Source of the DNA: Leptofilum sp965223525
GTDB lineage: Bacteria > Chloroflexota > Anaerolineae > Promineifilales > Promineifilaceae
Reading direction: 5' to 3'
DNA: 64,000 nt
Assembly (NCBI RefSeq): GCF_965223525.1
Contig: NZ_CBDCWX010000005.1
Location: 868,001 to 932,000 of the forward strand
A model generated the notes under the pieces. The model saw nothing but the letters and a program-made list of their open reading frames with translations. It was not told where the DNA came from and made no database searches. The position numbers were made by a program, and so were the translations under genes. Shown one piece after another: positions 33,655 to 41,639 of the stretch (positions within the stretch are counted from its first letter, which is position 1; each line of letters starts with the position of its first letter).

Positions 33655-34017
33655 TTAAGAGCGGTTGCCCAGGTACATACCGATGCCAGCGAAGATGAGG
33701 CCTACGGGCCAAACCATACCCCAAGTGATGGCTTCAAAGAGGAAGGTGGCAGCGGCGAAAAGAATGGCTATGCTGGCAATAATGGCTCCGGTGCTGGCTG
33801 CGGTGAGACGGCCGTTTGCCTGATAGTCGTTGTAAATGTGTCGCCCAAAACCAGCCAGGGGGATAGCCATGAAAAGCACCCACCAATTGGCAAAACCAAA
33901 GCCAGTTACGTTGCTAAAGATTAGAACCACACCGACAACGATGAAAATGGCGGCCATAATGGTGTTGTTGCTTTGTTCTACATACTGTTTTTCTTCACGC
34001 TTCAATTGATCGTTCAC
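33655..34017 (-). CDS. Small four-span membrane protein
   Basis: A 120-residue protein with a charged N-terminal tail (KREEKQYVEQ) followed by four membrane helices, with a short cytoplasmic-looking DYQANGR loop in the middle. The profile resembles LiaF-N-type or DUF5668-like membrane domains, but I cannot assign a family securely. It has a 285-base upstream region carrying a 20-base perfect palindrome. One ACGGCCGT (33810) is read as Asn-Gly-Arg. Confidence 0.8.
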   Translation of the reverse strand: MNDQLKREEKQYVEQSNNTIMAAIFIVVGVVLIFSNVTGFGFANWWVLFMAIPLAGFGRHIYNDYQANGRLTAASTGAIIASIAILFAAATFLFEAITWGMVWPVGLIFAGIGMYLGNRS

Positions 34018-34206
34018 AATTCACTCCTTATCTATTTGGGCAAAGTGGGGTATTTCTTTGGTGATTTCAATGCTTCCCACATTTGCATATCTGTTTGCCG
34101 AATGTGACCTAATCTTAAAGGATAAGCAGGTGAAAGTAACCAATCGGAGGATTGAATTATGCGTTGCGTTCGGTGGATTGTGGAGTCAGTGGGATGGATA
34201 CGGCCG

Positions 34207-34226
34207 TATCAACCGATCGGTTGATA
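34207..34226. promoter_or_regulatory. Perfect 20-base palindrome TATCAACCGATCGGTTGATA
   Basis: An uninterrupted 20-base dyad, immediately next to an ATACGGCCGTAT copy, about 190 bases upstream of the small membrane protein gene. Its size and the CCGATCGG core resemble operators of dimeric repressors such as TetR-type proteins, but no such regulator gene is nearby. Confidence 0.45.
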
Positions 34227-34233
34227 GAGGGGA

Positions 34234-34302
34234 GCGGTTATCAGTAAACAGTTGTCAGTAATCAGTATAATTTATTAGGACACTGAATACCGATGACTGG
34301 AA
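34234..34302. repeat. Palindromic repeat of the CAGTAATCGGT family
   Basis: GGTTATCAGTAAACAGTTGTCAGTAATCAGT faces CACTGAATACCGATGACTGG, an imperfect long hairpin directly after the rsgA stop. Related words occur at 5443-5519 and 42827-42880. The rest of the 34018-34302 gap holds only the 20-base dyad and one ACGGCCGT. Confidence 0.6.
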
Positions 34303-35253
34303 CTAGTAATTCTCTTCGTCTAACGCTTCGTGTTCGTCGCGCAGGCGGAGGTAGCTGTTGTAACGGTTGGGATGGATACGGCCGTCTGCCACCGCCGCCA
34401 GCACCTCACAGCCAGGTTCGTGGCGGTGGCTGCAGTCGCTAAATTGGCAGTCAGAAACCAGCGGGGCAATCTCACGAAAGTACGCATCTAGTTCCGTAGG
34501 CTCCAAATCAAACAGTGCCAAGCCGCGAATACCAGGTGTGTCCGCCACGTAACCACCGTCGTCCAGCGGAAATAGTTCGGCAAAGCGCGTCGTGTGCATC
34601 CCCTTGCCTGTGGCCCCACTCACCGCACTTACCTTTAGCCCCAATCCCGGCTGGACGGCATTGAGCAAGCTCGATTTGCCCACGCCCGACGATCCGGCCA
34701 GCACCGAAATCTTATCGTGCAGCAGTTCCTTGAGTTCGGCGATGCCCTCGCCCGTTTTGACGCTGCTGTGCAAGACAGGATAGCCAATGTCGGCATACCG
34801 CTGGAATTGCGCCGCCACCTTCCCCTTTTTGTCCAGATCAATCTTGTTGAGGCAGATGATGGTCGGCAGATTGTTCATCTCTGCCACCACCAGGAAGCGA
34901 TCCAGCTTACGCAGGTTGGAGGTGGGATTCTTCACGGCAAAGACAAAAATCACCTGGTCCAGATTGGCAACCAGCACCTGCTCCTGGTCAGCAGACATTT
35001 TGCGGGTGGGGGCGGCCGTGGGACGGCTGCGCGACAGCACCGACTTGCGTTTGGCGACGGCTTCCACCGTACCCGTGCCGTCGGGGTTCAGCGAAATCGT
35101 GACCCAATCCCCAGCGGCCACGAGGGTGCTGCTTTGCCATTCCTGCTTGAGTCGGCCAGCAATCTGAGCTACAACTGGCTCATGCCCGTCAATTTCTACG
35201 GTATAAAACCCGCTAATGGCTTTGATGACCCGACCTTCCAATTTTTCTGCCAT
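34303..35253 (-). CDS. rsgA: Ribosome small-subunit-dependent GTPase RsgA
   Basis: A 316-residue circularly permuted GTPase that matures the 30S subunit. An N-terminal OB fold is followed by the permuted motifs: G4 LNKIDL, G5-like HSSVKTGEG, G1 AGSSGVGKSSLLNA, G3 DTPGIRG. The C-terminal zinc site is in CQFSDCSHRHEPGCEV. All key residues are present and the length is normal. It stands alone between two palindromic repeats. Confidence 0.97.
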   Translation of the reverse strand: MAEKLEGRVIKAISGFYTVEIDGHEPVVAQIAGRLKQEWQSSTLVAAGDWVTISLNPDGTGTVEAVAKRKSVLSRSRPTAAPTRKMSADQEQVLVANLDQVIFVFAVKNPTSNLRKLDRFLVVAEMNNLPTIICLNKIDLDKKGKVAAQFQRYADIGYPVLHSSVKTGEGIAELKELLHDKISVLAGSSGVGKSSLLNAVQPGLGLKVSAVSGATGKGMHTTRFAELFPLDDGGYVADTPGIRGLALFDLEPTELDAYFREIAPLVSDCQFSDCSHRHEPGCEVLAAVADGRIHPNRYNSYLRLRDEHEALDEENY

Positions 35254-35270
35254 GTGGCGATTATACAGGG

Positions 35271-35316
35271 GATTGGAGACTGGAGATTAGCAATTACCCA
35301 ATCTCCAGTCTCCAAT
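35271..35316. repeat. GATTGGAGACTGGAGATT inverted repeat
   Basis: GATTGGAGACTGGAGATT pairs with AATCTCCAGTCTCCAAT across a short loop. It fills the gap between rsgA and the EamA gene and is related to 11365-11398. Confidence 0.75.
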
Positions 35317-35323
35317 TTCCTTT

Positions 35324-36193
35324 TCACAGCGCAATCAAAACCAGGGCAACGAGGGCAATACCGACGCCAAACCATTGGCGCGTGCCGAGCTTTTCTTTAA
35401 GCACGAGCCGAGCCAGCAAAACGGTTGAGGCTGGATAAAGTGAGGACAAAACGGCCGCAATATCCAGCCGTCCTGATTGCGTTGCCAACGTAAAAAGATA
35501 GTTGCCGCCGCTGTCCAAAATGCCAGAGAGTGCCACAATGGGCAGCACGGCGCGGGAGGGCAGTTGCCATTGCGCCGCCTGCCACTGCCGACTCAGCAAA
35601 AAGATGAGCAGCAACGGCACAGAAGCGACACGAGCGGCCGTTAGCGGCCAAAAGACGACGCCGAGGCTAATCTGGTCAATGAAAACAAAAAAGAGAGAGA
35701 AGCCAAACCCAGCCAGCAGCGCCAAGCCAAGTTCGTCGCGGCGGATACCTTCGGCTTGCCCACCTCCAGAGAGCAGCCAAACGGCCGTTACCGCCAGCCC
35801 AAATCCCACCAACACCAACATCGGCGGGATGCCATCGGTGACAATGCCTACAACCACGGGAATAGATGCAGAGAGAACGGCCGTTGTGGGTGCCACCACC
35901 CCCATCCGCCCACGCGCCAACCCGGCGTACAGAGCCAAAATGCCAATCACGCCAGCCAATCCGGCAAATGCACCAAACAGCATGTCTCGCGCTGAGGGCA
36001 GCGGCTCTTCCAGCAGCAGCGCCAGCGTCAGCAAGCAAACCAACCCCACCGCCTGCGACAGCAGCACGACAGCGTACACATTGCCTCGCTTGGCGGCAAA
36101 CCCGCCGCTAAAATCACCAGCCCCCCAAACGGCCGCAGATGCCAAGCCATAGGCCACGGCTAGCAGTTCTGGATTGTTCAAAAACAGATTCAT
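35324..36193 (-). CDS. EamA-type (DMT superfamily) transporter
   Basis: A 289-residue protein with ten membrane helices in two homologous halves of five, the standard EamA arrangement. The ends of both halves carry the usual glycine- and proline-rich pattern (LYAGLARGRMGVVAPTTAV and LSSLYPASTVLLARLVLKEKLG). Members export amino acids, nucleotides or other small metabolites. It follows the SpoIIE phosphatase gene by six bases and may be cotranscribed with it. Confidence 0.93.
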   Translation of the reverse strand: MNLFLNNPELLAVAYGLASAAVWGAGDFSGGFAAKRGNVYAVVLLSQAVGLVCLLTLALLLEEPLPSARDMLFGAFAGLAGVIGILALYAGLARGRMGVVAPTTAVLSASIPVVVGIVTDGIPPMLVLVGFGLAVTAVWLLSGGGQAEGIRRDELGLALLAGFGFSLFFVFIDQISLGVVFWPLTAARVASVPLLLIFLLSRQWQAAQWQLPSRAVLPIVALSGILDSGGNYLFTLATQSGRLDIAAVLSSLYPASTVLLARLVLKEKLGTRQWFGVGIALVALVLIAL

Positions 36194-36199
36194 GGGCTG

Positions 36200-37675
36200 T
36201 TAACTGTCTCGCGCCAACAGCATGAGGGTGATGTCGTCAAATTGGGGGGCTTCACCAACAAAGTCGAGAACGGCCGTTACCACCTTGCTCTCAATAATCT
36301 CCACCGAACGGCCCAAATTGGCCTCCGTCACCGCCTGTAGCCGCGCCTCGCCAAAGAAATCGGCATCCTCATCTTCTGCTTCTGTGACCCCGTCCGTGTA
36401 CATCAGAAGCAAATCCCCCGGCTCCATCTGGATGGAACCTTGGGTCCAGGCTGGCTCCTCTAAAATGCCAATGGGGATAGCCGTGCGGGTTAGCGGCTGC
36501 ATCCCGCCGCCGTTGCCGGAATACAAATAGGGCGGATTATGCCCGGCGTTGCAATAGGTCAACACGCCGCTGGCAGGGTCCAAAATGGCGTAAAAAACAG
36601 TCACGAACAGATCGCTGCTGCTGTCTGTGAGGACCCGCCGGTTGGCCGCGCACAGCGCCTGCTCTGGCTCCGTGTCAAAATCGGGGGCAAAGGTGCGAAT
36701 GAGCGTGCGGCTGAGCGCCATGTACAGGGCAGAGCCCATCCCTTTGTCCGCCACATCGGCAATGACCAGACCGATACGGCCGTTCGGCAACCAAATAAAA
36801 TCATAAAAATCCCCAGACATCTCCCGCGCCGGTTCCAGCGTGACGGCTAGCTGCCAACCTGGTATCTCCGGGAGTTCTGGTGGCAAAAAAGTGGCCTGAA
36901 CCTTACGAGCAACGCCCAACTCTTCTGAAACCTTCTCGTACTCGGCCATCATGGCATTCACTTCCGCCTGGTACGCCTGCTCGTAAATTTCCTTCTCGTA
37001 CGCCTCGGCTTGTGCAGCCAGGGCTGCATCCAGCTGCGCCACCTGTTGCAAATTTGCCCCGATTTGTGCCGCGAGGGAACGGCCGTTTGCCAGCCAATCG
37101 CGCACACCTAAACCAGCGGCCCGCATCAGGTAAATGCCTCCGATGTTTTCTTCGTTCTCCCCCTGAATCGGTATGACGAGCGCCTCGCTACCAAAACCCA
37201 GCCTGGCCTCAGGCAACCCAGCCACAATTTTAGGCGTCTCCAATTCTGCCAGAAGCTCAACCCAACGCTCATTCGCCAGCGGAATCCAACCGTCGCCCTG
37301 GGCAAAAAGCACGGCGTCTGGCAACAGTCGGATTTCTACCCAGCCATTGGGGAAAAGTTGGGGAACGTGGCGGCTTAACAGCGCGGGGAGGTCGCCGTTT
37401 TCCAGTGGTTCACGCAGTAGCTCCAGCGCTAGCTTCTCCAACTGCTTTCGCTCCGTAGCTTGCTGTTGGGTATGCAGCGTCCGTTTGCTGCACAAACGGA
37501 TCAGCAGCAGCGCGCCCAGCCCGCCCAGCAGTGCCGACCCCAGCAGAAACCACCAGCCAACCGTGCGCTGACTGCTTCCCACCACCAACCAAGTGAGGGC
37601 AACGGCCGTTGGCAGCAGCACGCCAAACAGCAAAACCAGCCTTTTACTTCCTTGGGTTAACCATTTTTCAACCAC
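36200..37675 (-). CDS. SpoIIE/RsbU-type PP2C phosphatase with membrane and GAF-like regions
   Basis: About 491 residues. Two N-terminal membrane helices (about 10-60), a GAF-like sensory region (about 80-215), a long coiled coil, then the PP2C-type domain with EMSGDFYDFIWL, LVIADVADKGMGSALYM and MYTDGVTEA, which hold the metal-binding Asp residues. Such enzymes dephosphorylate anti-sigma-factor antagonists; no partner is in the window. I use the GTG at 37675 (VVEKWL), because the longer frame to 37783 starts in sequence of no coding character that contains an ACGGCCGT copy at 37709. Confidence 0.9.
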   Translation of the reverse strand: MVEKWLTQGSKRLVLLFGVLLPTAVALTWLVVGSSQRTVGWWFLLGSALLGGLGALLLIRLCSKRTLHTQQQATERKQLEKLALELLREPLENGDLPALLSRHVPQLFPNGWVEIRLLPDAVLFAQGDGWIPLANERWVELLAELETPKIVAGLPEARLGFGSEALVIPIQGENEENIGGIYLMRAAGLGVRDWLANGRSLAAQIGANLQQVAQLDAALAAQAEAYEKEIYEQAYQAEVNAMMAEYEKVSEELGVARKVQATFLPPELPEIPGWQLAVTLEPAREMSGDFYDFIWLPNGRIGLVIADVADKGMGSALYMALSRTLIRTFAPDFDTEPEQALCAANRRVLTDSSSDLFVTVFYAILDPASGVLTYCNAGHNPPYLYSGNGGGMQPLTRTAIPIGILEEPAWTQGSIQMEPGDLLLMYTDGVTEAEDEDADFFGEARLQAVTEANLGRSVEIIESKVVTAVLDFVGEAPQFDDITLMLLARDS

Positions 37676-37833
37676 AGTAGAATGATAGAGGAGATTTTGG
37701 GAGGGGCAACGGCCGTTTTTTGAGGGGGTGAACGGGCTTCCGGGTAAAACATGGTACAGCGATGATGCCCGGCCACAGCCCACCGAGAGACCCTTGCAGT
37801 AACAGTGGGAAGATTTATCCTCAATCGGAATTC

Positions 37834-38565
37834 TTATTTCTTACGCATATATTTCTCATGAGGCCGATACTGCGCATTTTGAACGGCAACAACAGCGTCA
37901 ATTTCCTCACGGGTAATCATTACGTCATATCGCCGATGAGCGGGAACATCACCATTCGCATTCATTCCTGGCTTGATCACATCTGTTTTTTGCGCTATCA
38001 ACTCGAACTTTTCTACTTGCCAGGCAAATTCAACATCTTCGCGCCGATGGGTAAATACGTCATCAATCCACGCCTGCATCCCGGCACGGGTTCTTACCTG
38101 CACTTCCCACCGCCACCGATTCATCTTTTGTCCCTCCTGAATGAGAATTGGCAAGCAATATCCATATTCCTGCTCCAGCCATTGTAGCCAACTAGGTTTT
38201 ATCCACCTCGGTGGTCGGTACATGAACCAGAAACCGAGTAAGGGGCCACCCCATATGGTTATCCCCAGCAAAAGCGTAAAGGGAAATTCATCAGGATTAT
38301 AACCTGATAATATAGGCAGCAAAGATAATCCGAGAAACCCAAGTCCGATGGGGAAGATCGCATATATCATTCTTGCGGACATAAGCCCTGGCAGAGTTTT
38401 AAGAATAAACCACGACTTTAATAATCCTAACCTAATTATTAGAAATAAACTTGCTGCTGCTAATCCTACGTATAATGCTGGTGACGCCACTAACCTATCC
38501 TTGAATTCTAATTGAAGGGTGCCAAATTCCTTGTCGGGAGCAATCCTGTATTCTGGAATATCCAA
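37834..38565 (-). CDS. Hypothetical membrane protein, possibly acquired
   Basis: A 243-residue protein I do not recognise. Three or four membrane spans lie between residues 28 and 120, followed by a charged cytoplasmic-type domain with many Trp and Arg (MNRWRWEVQVRTRAGM). The gene is clearly more AT-rich than its neighbours and has no ACGGCCGT. Upstream is a remnant-like stretch ending at 38508. This suggests a recently gained gene, perhaps part of a toxin or immunity pair, but nothing in the sequence proves that. Confidence 0.6.
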   Translation of the reverse strand: MDIPEYRIAPDKEFGTLQLEFKDRLVASPALYVGLAAASLFLIIRLGLLKSWFILKTLPGLMSARMIYAIFPIGLGFLGLSLLPILSGYNPDEFPFTLLLGITIWGGPLLGFWFMYRPPRWIKPSWLQWLEQEYGYCLPILIQEGQKMNRWRWEVQVRTRAGMQAWIDDVFTHRREDVEFAWQVEKFELIAQKTDVIKPGMNANGDVPAHRRYDVMITREEIDAVVAVQNAQYRPHEKYMRKK

Positions 38566-38697
38566 TTAGAAGCAGGAGCTTCGATGAACCATCCTACAGC
38601 AACAGCAAAGCCAACAGGACCTGTACCAACAGCAGCTACTACCGCTGCCCCAGCAAGAAAGCCAACTCCGCCAGAAATACCCCTGCTCTGGCGAGGT
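38508..38697 (-). pseudogene. Possible 3' remnant of a glycine-rich protein gene
   Basis: On the minus strand one frame reads GISGGVGFLAGAAVVAAVG, then TGPVGFAVAVGWFIEAPASN, and ends at 38508. It has a glycine-zipper look but no start codon; upstream it runs straight into a GC-rich palindrome (38693-38755). It overlaps the first codons of the 243-residue membrane protein. It could be the tail of a gene whose front was lost. Alternatively it is chance. Confidence 0.35.
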
Positions 38698-38850
38698 CTT
38701 CGGCCAGCGAGAGACCTCACCCGGCTGCGGCGCGGCGGGACGCCGTGCCGCCCACTTCGCACGCTTGAATCCTCGAATTTTAACATAAGTTGGATAGAAA
38801 ACGGCCGTTCCGCACAAAACCCTACACATTTCAAAACAGAGACACCAACT

Positions 38851-38907
38851 GTAGGGGCGCACCCCCGTGTGCGCCCAAAATGGGCAGACACGGGGGTCTG
38901 CCCCTAC
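38851..38907. repeat. GTAGGGGC...GCCCCTAC intergenic repeat, copy 3
   Basis: A copy almost identical to that at 28036-28092 and 60070-60125, with both GTAGGGGCGCACCCCCGTGT and CACGGGGGTCTGCCCCTAC halves. The near identity of distant copies argues for recent spread or gene conversion. Confidence 0.85.
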
Positions 38908-38922
38908 TGAAAAATCGCCAAA

Positions 38923-38973
38923 AATCAAAAAAGCTGGCAGGTTCCGCGACTTCTCATCGCCAACCTGCCAGCT
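38923..38973 (-). terminator. Rho-independent terminator of the etf operon
   Basis: On the minus strand AGCTGGCAGGTT pairs with AACCTGCCAGCT and is followed directly by TTTTTTGATTTTT, a textbook intrinsic terminator about 37 bases after the etfA stop. Confidence 0.8.
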
Positions 38974-39009
38974 CCACTGTTTACTGACCTACTGAATACT
39001 GCTTACTGA

Positions 39010-39981
39010 CTACAGTCGCTTCTTAAACTCCGCCGTGAGCGCGGGCAGCACCTTGAACAGGTCGCCCACGATGCCGTACTGCGCCAGCTTGAAGATGGGC
39101 GCGTCGGCATCTTTGTTGATGGCCACGATGATCTTGGAGGTTCGCATACCGGCCTGGTGCTGGATCGCGCCGCTGATGCCGGACGCAATGTACAGATCAG
39201 GGCTAACAACCTTACCAGTTTGCCCAACCTGATGCTCGTAGGGAATCCAGCCAGCGTCTACGGCCGCACGCGAAGCACCCATCGCCGCGCCCAAGGTATC
39301 TGCCAATGCTTGCACTGGCTCAAACCCTTCCGGGCCACCCACGCCACGCCCACCAGAAACGATGATGCTGGCGTCGGTCAGGCTCACGGTGCCTTCTTTG
39401 CCTTCAAAGCTCACAACTTTGGTGGGGATGTCATCTTCGCTGACCACCGCATCCACCCACGTTGCCGAACCACTCTTGCCCGTAGACTCTGCCTGCGGGA
39501 AGGCACGGCTACGCAGCGTAATAACCTGCGTGCTGCTGGTGGCAAAGACATCGCTCATCAGCTTGCCTGCATACACGGGCCGCGTCACTTTGATCTTGTC
39601 ACCATCTACGGCCACGTTCACGCCATCGGACACCAGCCCAACTTCCAAATCGGCGGCAACCCAGGCGGCCAAATCACGGCCCCGGCTGGTAGCGCTAGCC
39701 ATAATTACGCCGGGACTGTGTTCCTGCGCCAATTTGGTAACAACTGGCCCCACCGCCTCCACGCGGAACTGCGCCAGCGTAGCGTCGTTTGCACCCAACA
39801 CGGCATCTACGCCCAAATCAAAGGCAGCATCGGCTACGCCGGAGACGCCTTCGCCAAAGACCAGCCCAGTTAATTCCTGCCCCAGGCCATCGGCCACGGT
39901 GCGAGCGGCAGCAATGGCTTCGCGAGAGCCGGTAACAATATTGCCATCTTTATTTTCCAGAAATACCCACACGCCGCTCAT
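39010..39981 (-). CDS. etfA: Electron transfer flavoprotein, alpha subunit
   Basis: A 323-residue ETF alpha subunit. The C-terminal FAD-binding domain carries the conserved LYIASGISGAIQHQAGMR and IVAINKDADAPIF signature; the N-terminal half is the flavodoxin-like domain. With EtfB it passes electrons from acyl-CoA or other dehydrogenases to the membrane quinone pool. It overlaps etfB by four bases. No ETF-quinone oxidoreductase or acyl-CoA dehydrogenase gene is adjacent. Confidence 0.97.
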   Translation of the reverse strand: MSGVWVFLENKDGNIVTGSREAIAAARTVADGLGQELTGLVFGEGVSGVADAAFDLGVDAVLGANDATLAQFRVEAVGPVVTKLAQEHSPGVIMASATSRGRDLAAWVAADLEVGLVSDGVNVAVDGDKIKVTRPVYAGKLMSDVFATSSTQVITLRSRAFPQAESTGKSGSATWVDAVVSEDDIPTKVVSFEGKEGTVSLTDASIIVSGGRGVGGPEGFEPVQALADTLGAAMGASRAAVDAGWIPYEHQVGQTGKVVSPDLYIASGISGAIQHQAGMRTSKIIVAINKDADAPIFKLAQYGIVGDLFKVLPALTAEFKKRL

Positions 39982-40772
39982 ATCACTTTCTCCTCAAACA
40001 GTTTGTCGGCCAGGACTTTGGCTTGCTCTTCAACAGAATCTGCTTCAATCATTTGTACGCTGCCTTCGCGCGGCGGGATGGCGTAAACATTGGACCAATC
40101 TACATTGCTATCACCGGCACCGCCGTCTAGTCCCAAATCAGCCGCAGACCAGGTGGGAATTTTGGCCCGGTTGGCCTTGCGGATACCCATGAGCGAGGGG
40201 TAACGTGGCTCGTTGATCTCTTTGACGGTGCTGATGACTACGGGCAGGTTGGTGGTAACGGTCTCTTTACCGTCGTCCAGCAGCCGCTCAACCGTGATTT
40301 TACCGTCGCCAATTTCTTTGATGGTGGAAACAAAGGTAAGCGGCGTCCAGCCCAGCTTGCGGGCAACCTGCACAGGGGTTTGCCCGGTATCGCCGTCAAT
40401 GGCCTGACGGCCGAAAATAGCCACCTGCACATCGCCAGCTTTCTGGATGGCGGCGGCCAGGGTGCGCGCTGTCCCCAGGCTGTCTAACCCTTGTAGTGCC
40501 GGATCCGTAACGAGGATTGCCTCGGTGCAGCCCATTGCCAGGCTGGTTTTCAGGGCATCCTGACTTTCTTCGCTGCCCACAGTGAGGGCAATAACGTCGG
40601 TGGCACCGTGATTTTCTTTAAAGCGAACGCCTTCTTCTACAGCATACTCGTCCCACGGATTGAGGACGTTGGGCTTGCCACCCGGATCGTCCCAGCTAAC
40701 ATTGCCGCTGCCATCTACGACGAGAACGGCCGTTGTGCTGGGGGTCTGTTTAATGCTTACAACAACTTTCAT
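39978..40772 (-). CDS. etfB: Electron transfer flavoprotein, beta subunit
   Basis: A 264-residue ETF beta subunit with the family features: MKVVVSIKQTP start, NPWDEYAVEEGVRFKE, VAIFGRQAIDGDTGQTPVQVA and the C-terminal domain that contacts EtfA. It comes first in the operon, and etfA follows with a four-base overlap. A short GTAGGGGC-type repeat lies upstream. Confidence 0.97.
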   Translation of the reverse strand: MKVVVSIKQTPSTTAVLVVDGSGNVSWDDPGGKPNVLNPWDEYAVEEGVRFKENHGATDVIALTVGSEESQDALKTSLAMGCTEAILVTDPALQGLDSLGTARTLAAAIQKAGDVQVAIFGRQAIDGDTGQTPVQVARKLGWTPLTFVSTIKEIGDGKITVERLLDDGKETVTTNLPVVISTVKEINEPRYPSLMGIRKANRAKIPTWSAADLGLDGGAGDSNVDWSNVYAIPPREGSVQMIEADSVEEQAKVLADKLFEEKVI

Positions 40773-40794
40773 GCAAAAACCTCCAATGTTTTAT

Positions 40795-40823
40795 GTAGGG
40801 GCAGGTCTGAGACCTGCCCCTAC
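40795..40823. repeat. Short GTAGGGGCAGGTC repeat
   Basis: GTAGGGGCAGGTCTGAGACC and its complement form a perfect hairpin (GTAGGGGCAGGTCT/AGACCTGCCCCTAC) just upstream of etfB. It is a shortened relative of the GTAGGGGC family. Confidence 0.75.
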
Positions 40824-40873
40824 CCTGGTTGTTAATATTTTGCGACAAAACCCTAGGCAACCTGCCTTACGAG

Positions 40874-41389
40874 CTAAATTTCCATCAGGCGTGGCGCGTT
40901 TAGCTCAGTGAAGCGGTCAGCAAAGAGATCGTTTTCAAAAGCAAAGGTAGTGGCACGCCAGCTGAACGCTTCAATGGTCACAGCTTGACGAATTGCCTGT
41001 TTTTCTGGCAAGGCAGCGTTGGCAATTGGCTGGCGAAACCCCCAAAGTACGGCCGTTGCCAAACCACCACCCACGAGCAGCGCAATCAGCAAGCGCAAAC
41101 CAAATGAGAGTTCAGCCGGGGTGAGCAATAACGCCACCGCCAGCCCCAGCAAGCCAAGCACGCCGCTCAACAGCCAGCTAATCTTTTGCAGCCGCTCTTC
41201 TTCAGCAGAGCGGCGGTTGCGTTCGCCCGTGCAGCGGCTGCACAGGGGCACATCAACCAGGCGAGTGATACGGCCGTATCGCTGCCGCACGGTCATTGTT
41301 TCTGGGGCAGGTTGGCTGCAATGGACGCAAATGCCAGGAAACGGTATCGTTTGTTGGGGGCGAACCTTGATTTTGATTCGTCGGCTCAT
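40874..41389 (-). CDS. Membrane protein with N-terminal zinc-finger-like motif
   Basis: A 171-residue protein of unknown function. Two CxxC pairs (CVHC near residue 21, CSRC near 50) suggest a small zinc site at the N-terminus. Two membrane helices lie at about 70-115, and a soluble domain ends the protein. It is isolated between repeats, followed upstream by a 20-base-armed palindrome. Two ACGGCCGT copies are present. Confidence 0.7.
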   Translation of the reverse strand: MSRRIKIKVRPQQTIPFPGICVHCSQPAPETMTVRQRYGRITRLVDVPLCSRCTGERNRRSAEEERLQKISWLLSGVLGLLGLAVALLLTPAELSFGLRLLIALLVGGGLATAVLWGFRQPIANAALPEKQAIRQAVTIEAFSWRATTFAFENDLFADRFTELNAPRLMEI

Positions 41390-41639
41390 GGGAATTTTCG
41401 TTTTATCCGCAGGCTTCGCGGATTCGATTGGCTTCTTGATTTGTCAATGCGTATTGCGTATTTCGTATTGCGTAACAATAAGCGACTACGCAATACGAAA
41501 TACGCAACAGAAATAATTTAGCAGATTATAGCGGCGGTAAGCTGGTTAATAAAGTGACATTTTGCAGGTGTGATCTCGCAAAAAAGCAGGTGAAAACCCA
41601 TTTCATGCCGCACCGCGTTATAGAATAACACAAAGACAG
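41390..41639. other. Gap with a perfect 20-base-arm palindrome
   Basis: No gene is seen in these 250 bases. The main feature is a perfect inverted repeat at 41455-41506 and an AT-rich stretch leading to the next gene. No clear promoter consensus was found. Confidence 0.55.
41455..41506. repeat. TGCGTATTTCGTATTGCGTA inverted repeat
   Basis: Two perfectly complementary 20-base arms (TGCGTATTTCGTATTGCGTA and TACGCAATACGAAATACGCA) flank a 12-base loop. A less perfect relative lies at 60962-61010, where it is part of a coding frame. Confidence 0.9.

Larger units (their letters stand above)
38693..39009. other. Repeat-dense gap between the unknown membrane protein and etfA
   Basis: No gene is supported in this stretch. 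In order it contains a GAGGTCT/AGACCTC palindrome (38693-38718), a GCGGCGCGGC/GCCGTGCCGC stem (about 38727-38751), one ACGGCCGT (38803), a GTAGGGGC repeat (38851-38907), the etf terminator (38923-38973) and a TACTGAATACTGCTTACTGACTAC stretch related to the CAGTAATCGGT family. Confidence 0.7.

Noticed and set aside
35502..36152. Plus-strand frame of 216 codons opposite the EamA gene
   Set aside because: It is rich in Pro, Thr and Ser as expected for the complement of a membrane protein gene, with no start signal.
39157..40192. Plus-strand frames of 238 and 276 codons opposite etfA/etfB
   Set aside because: They are antisense to two well conserved genes and have no family match that I can see.
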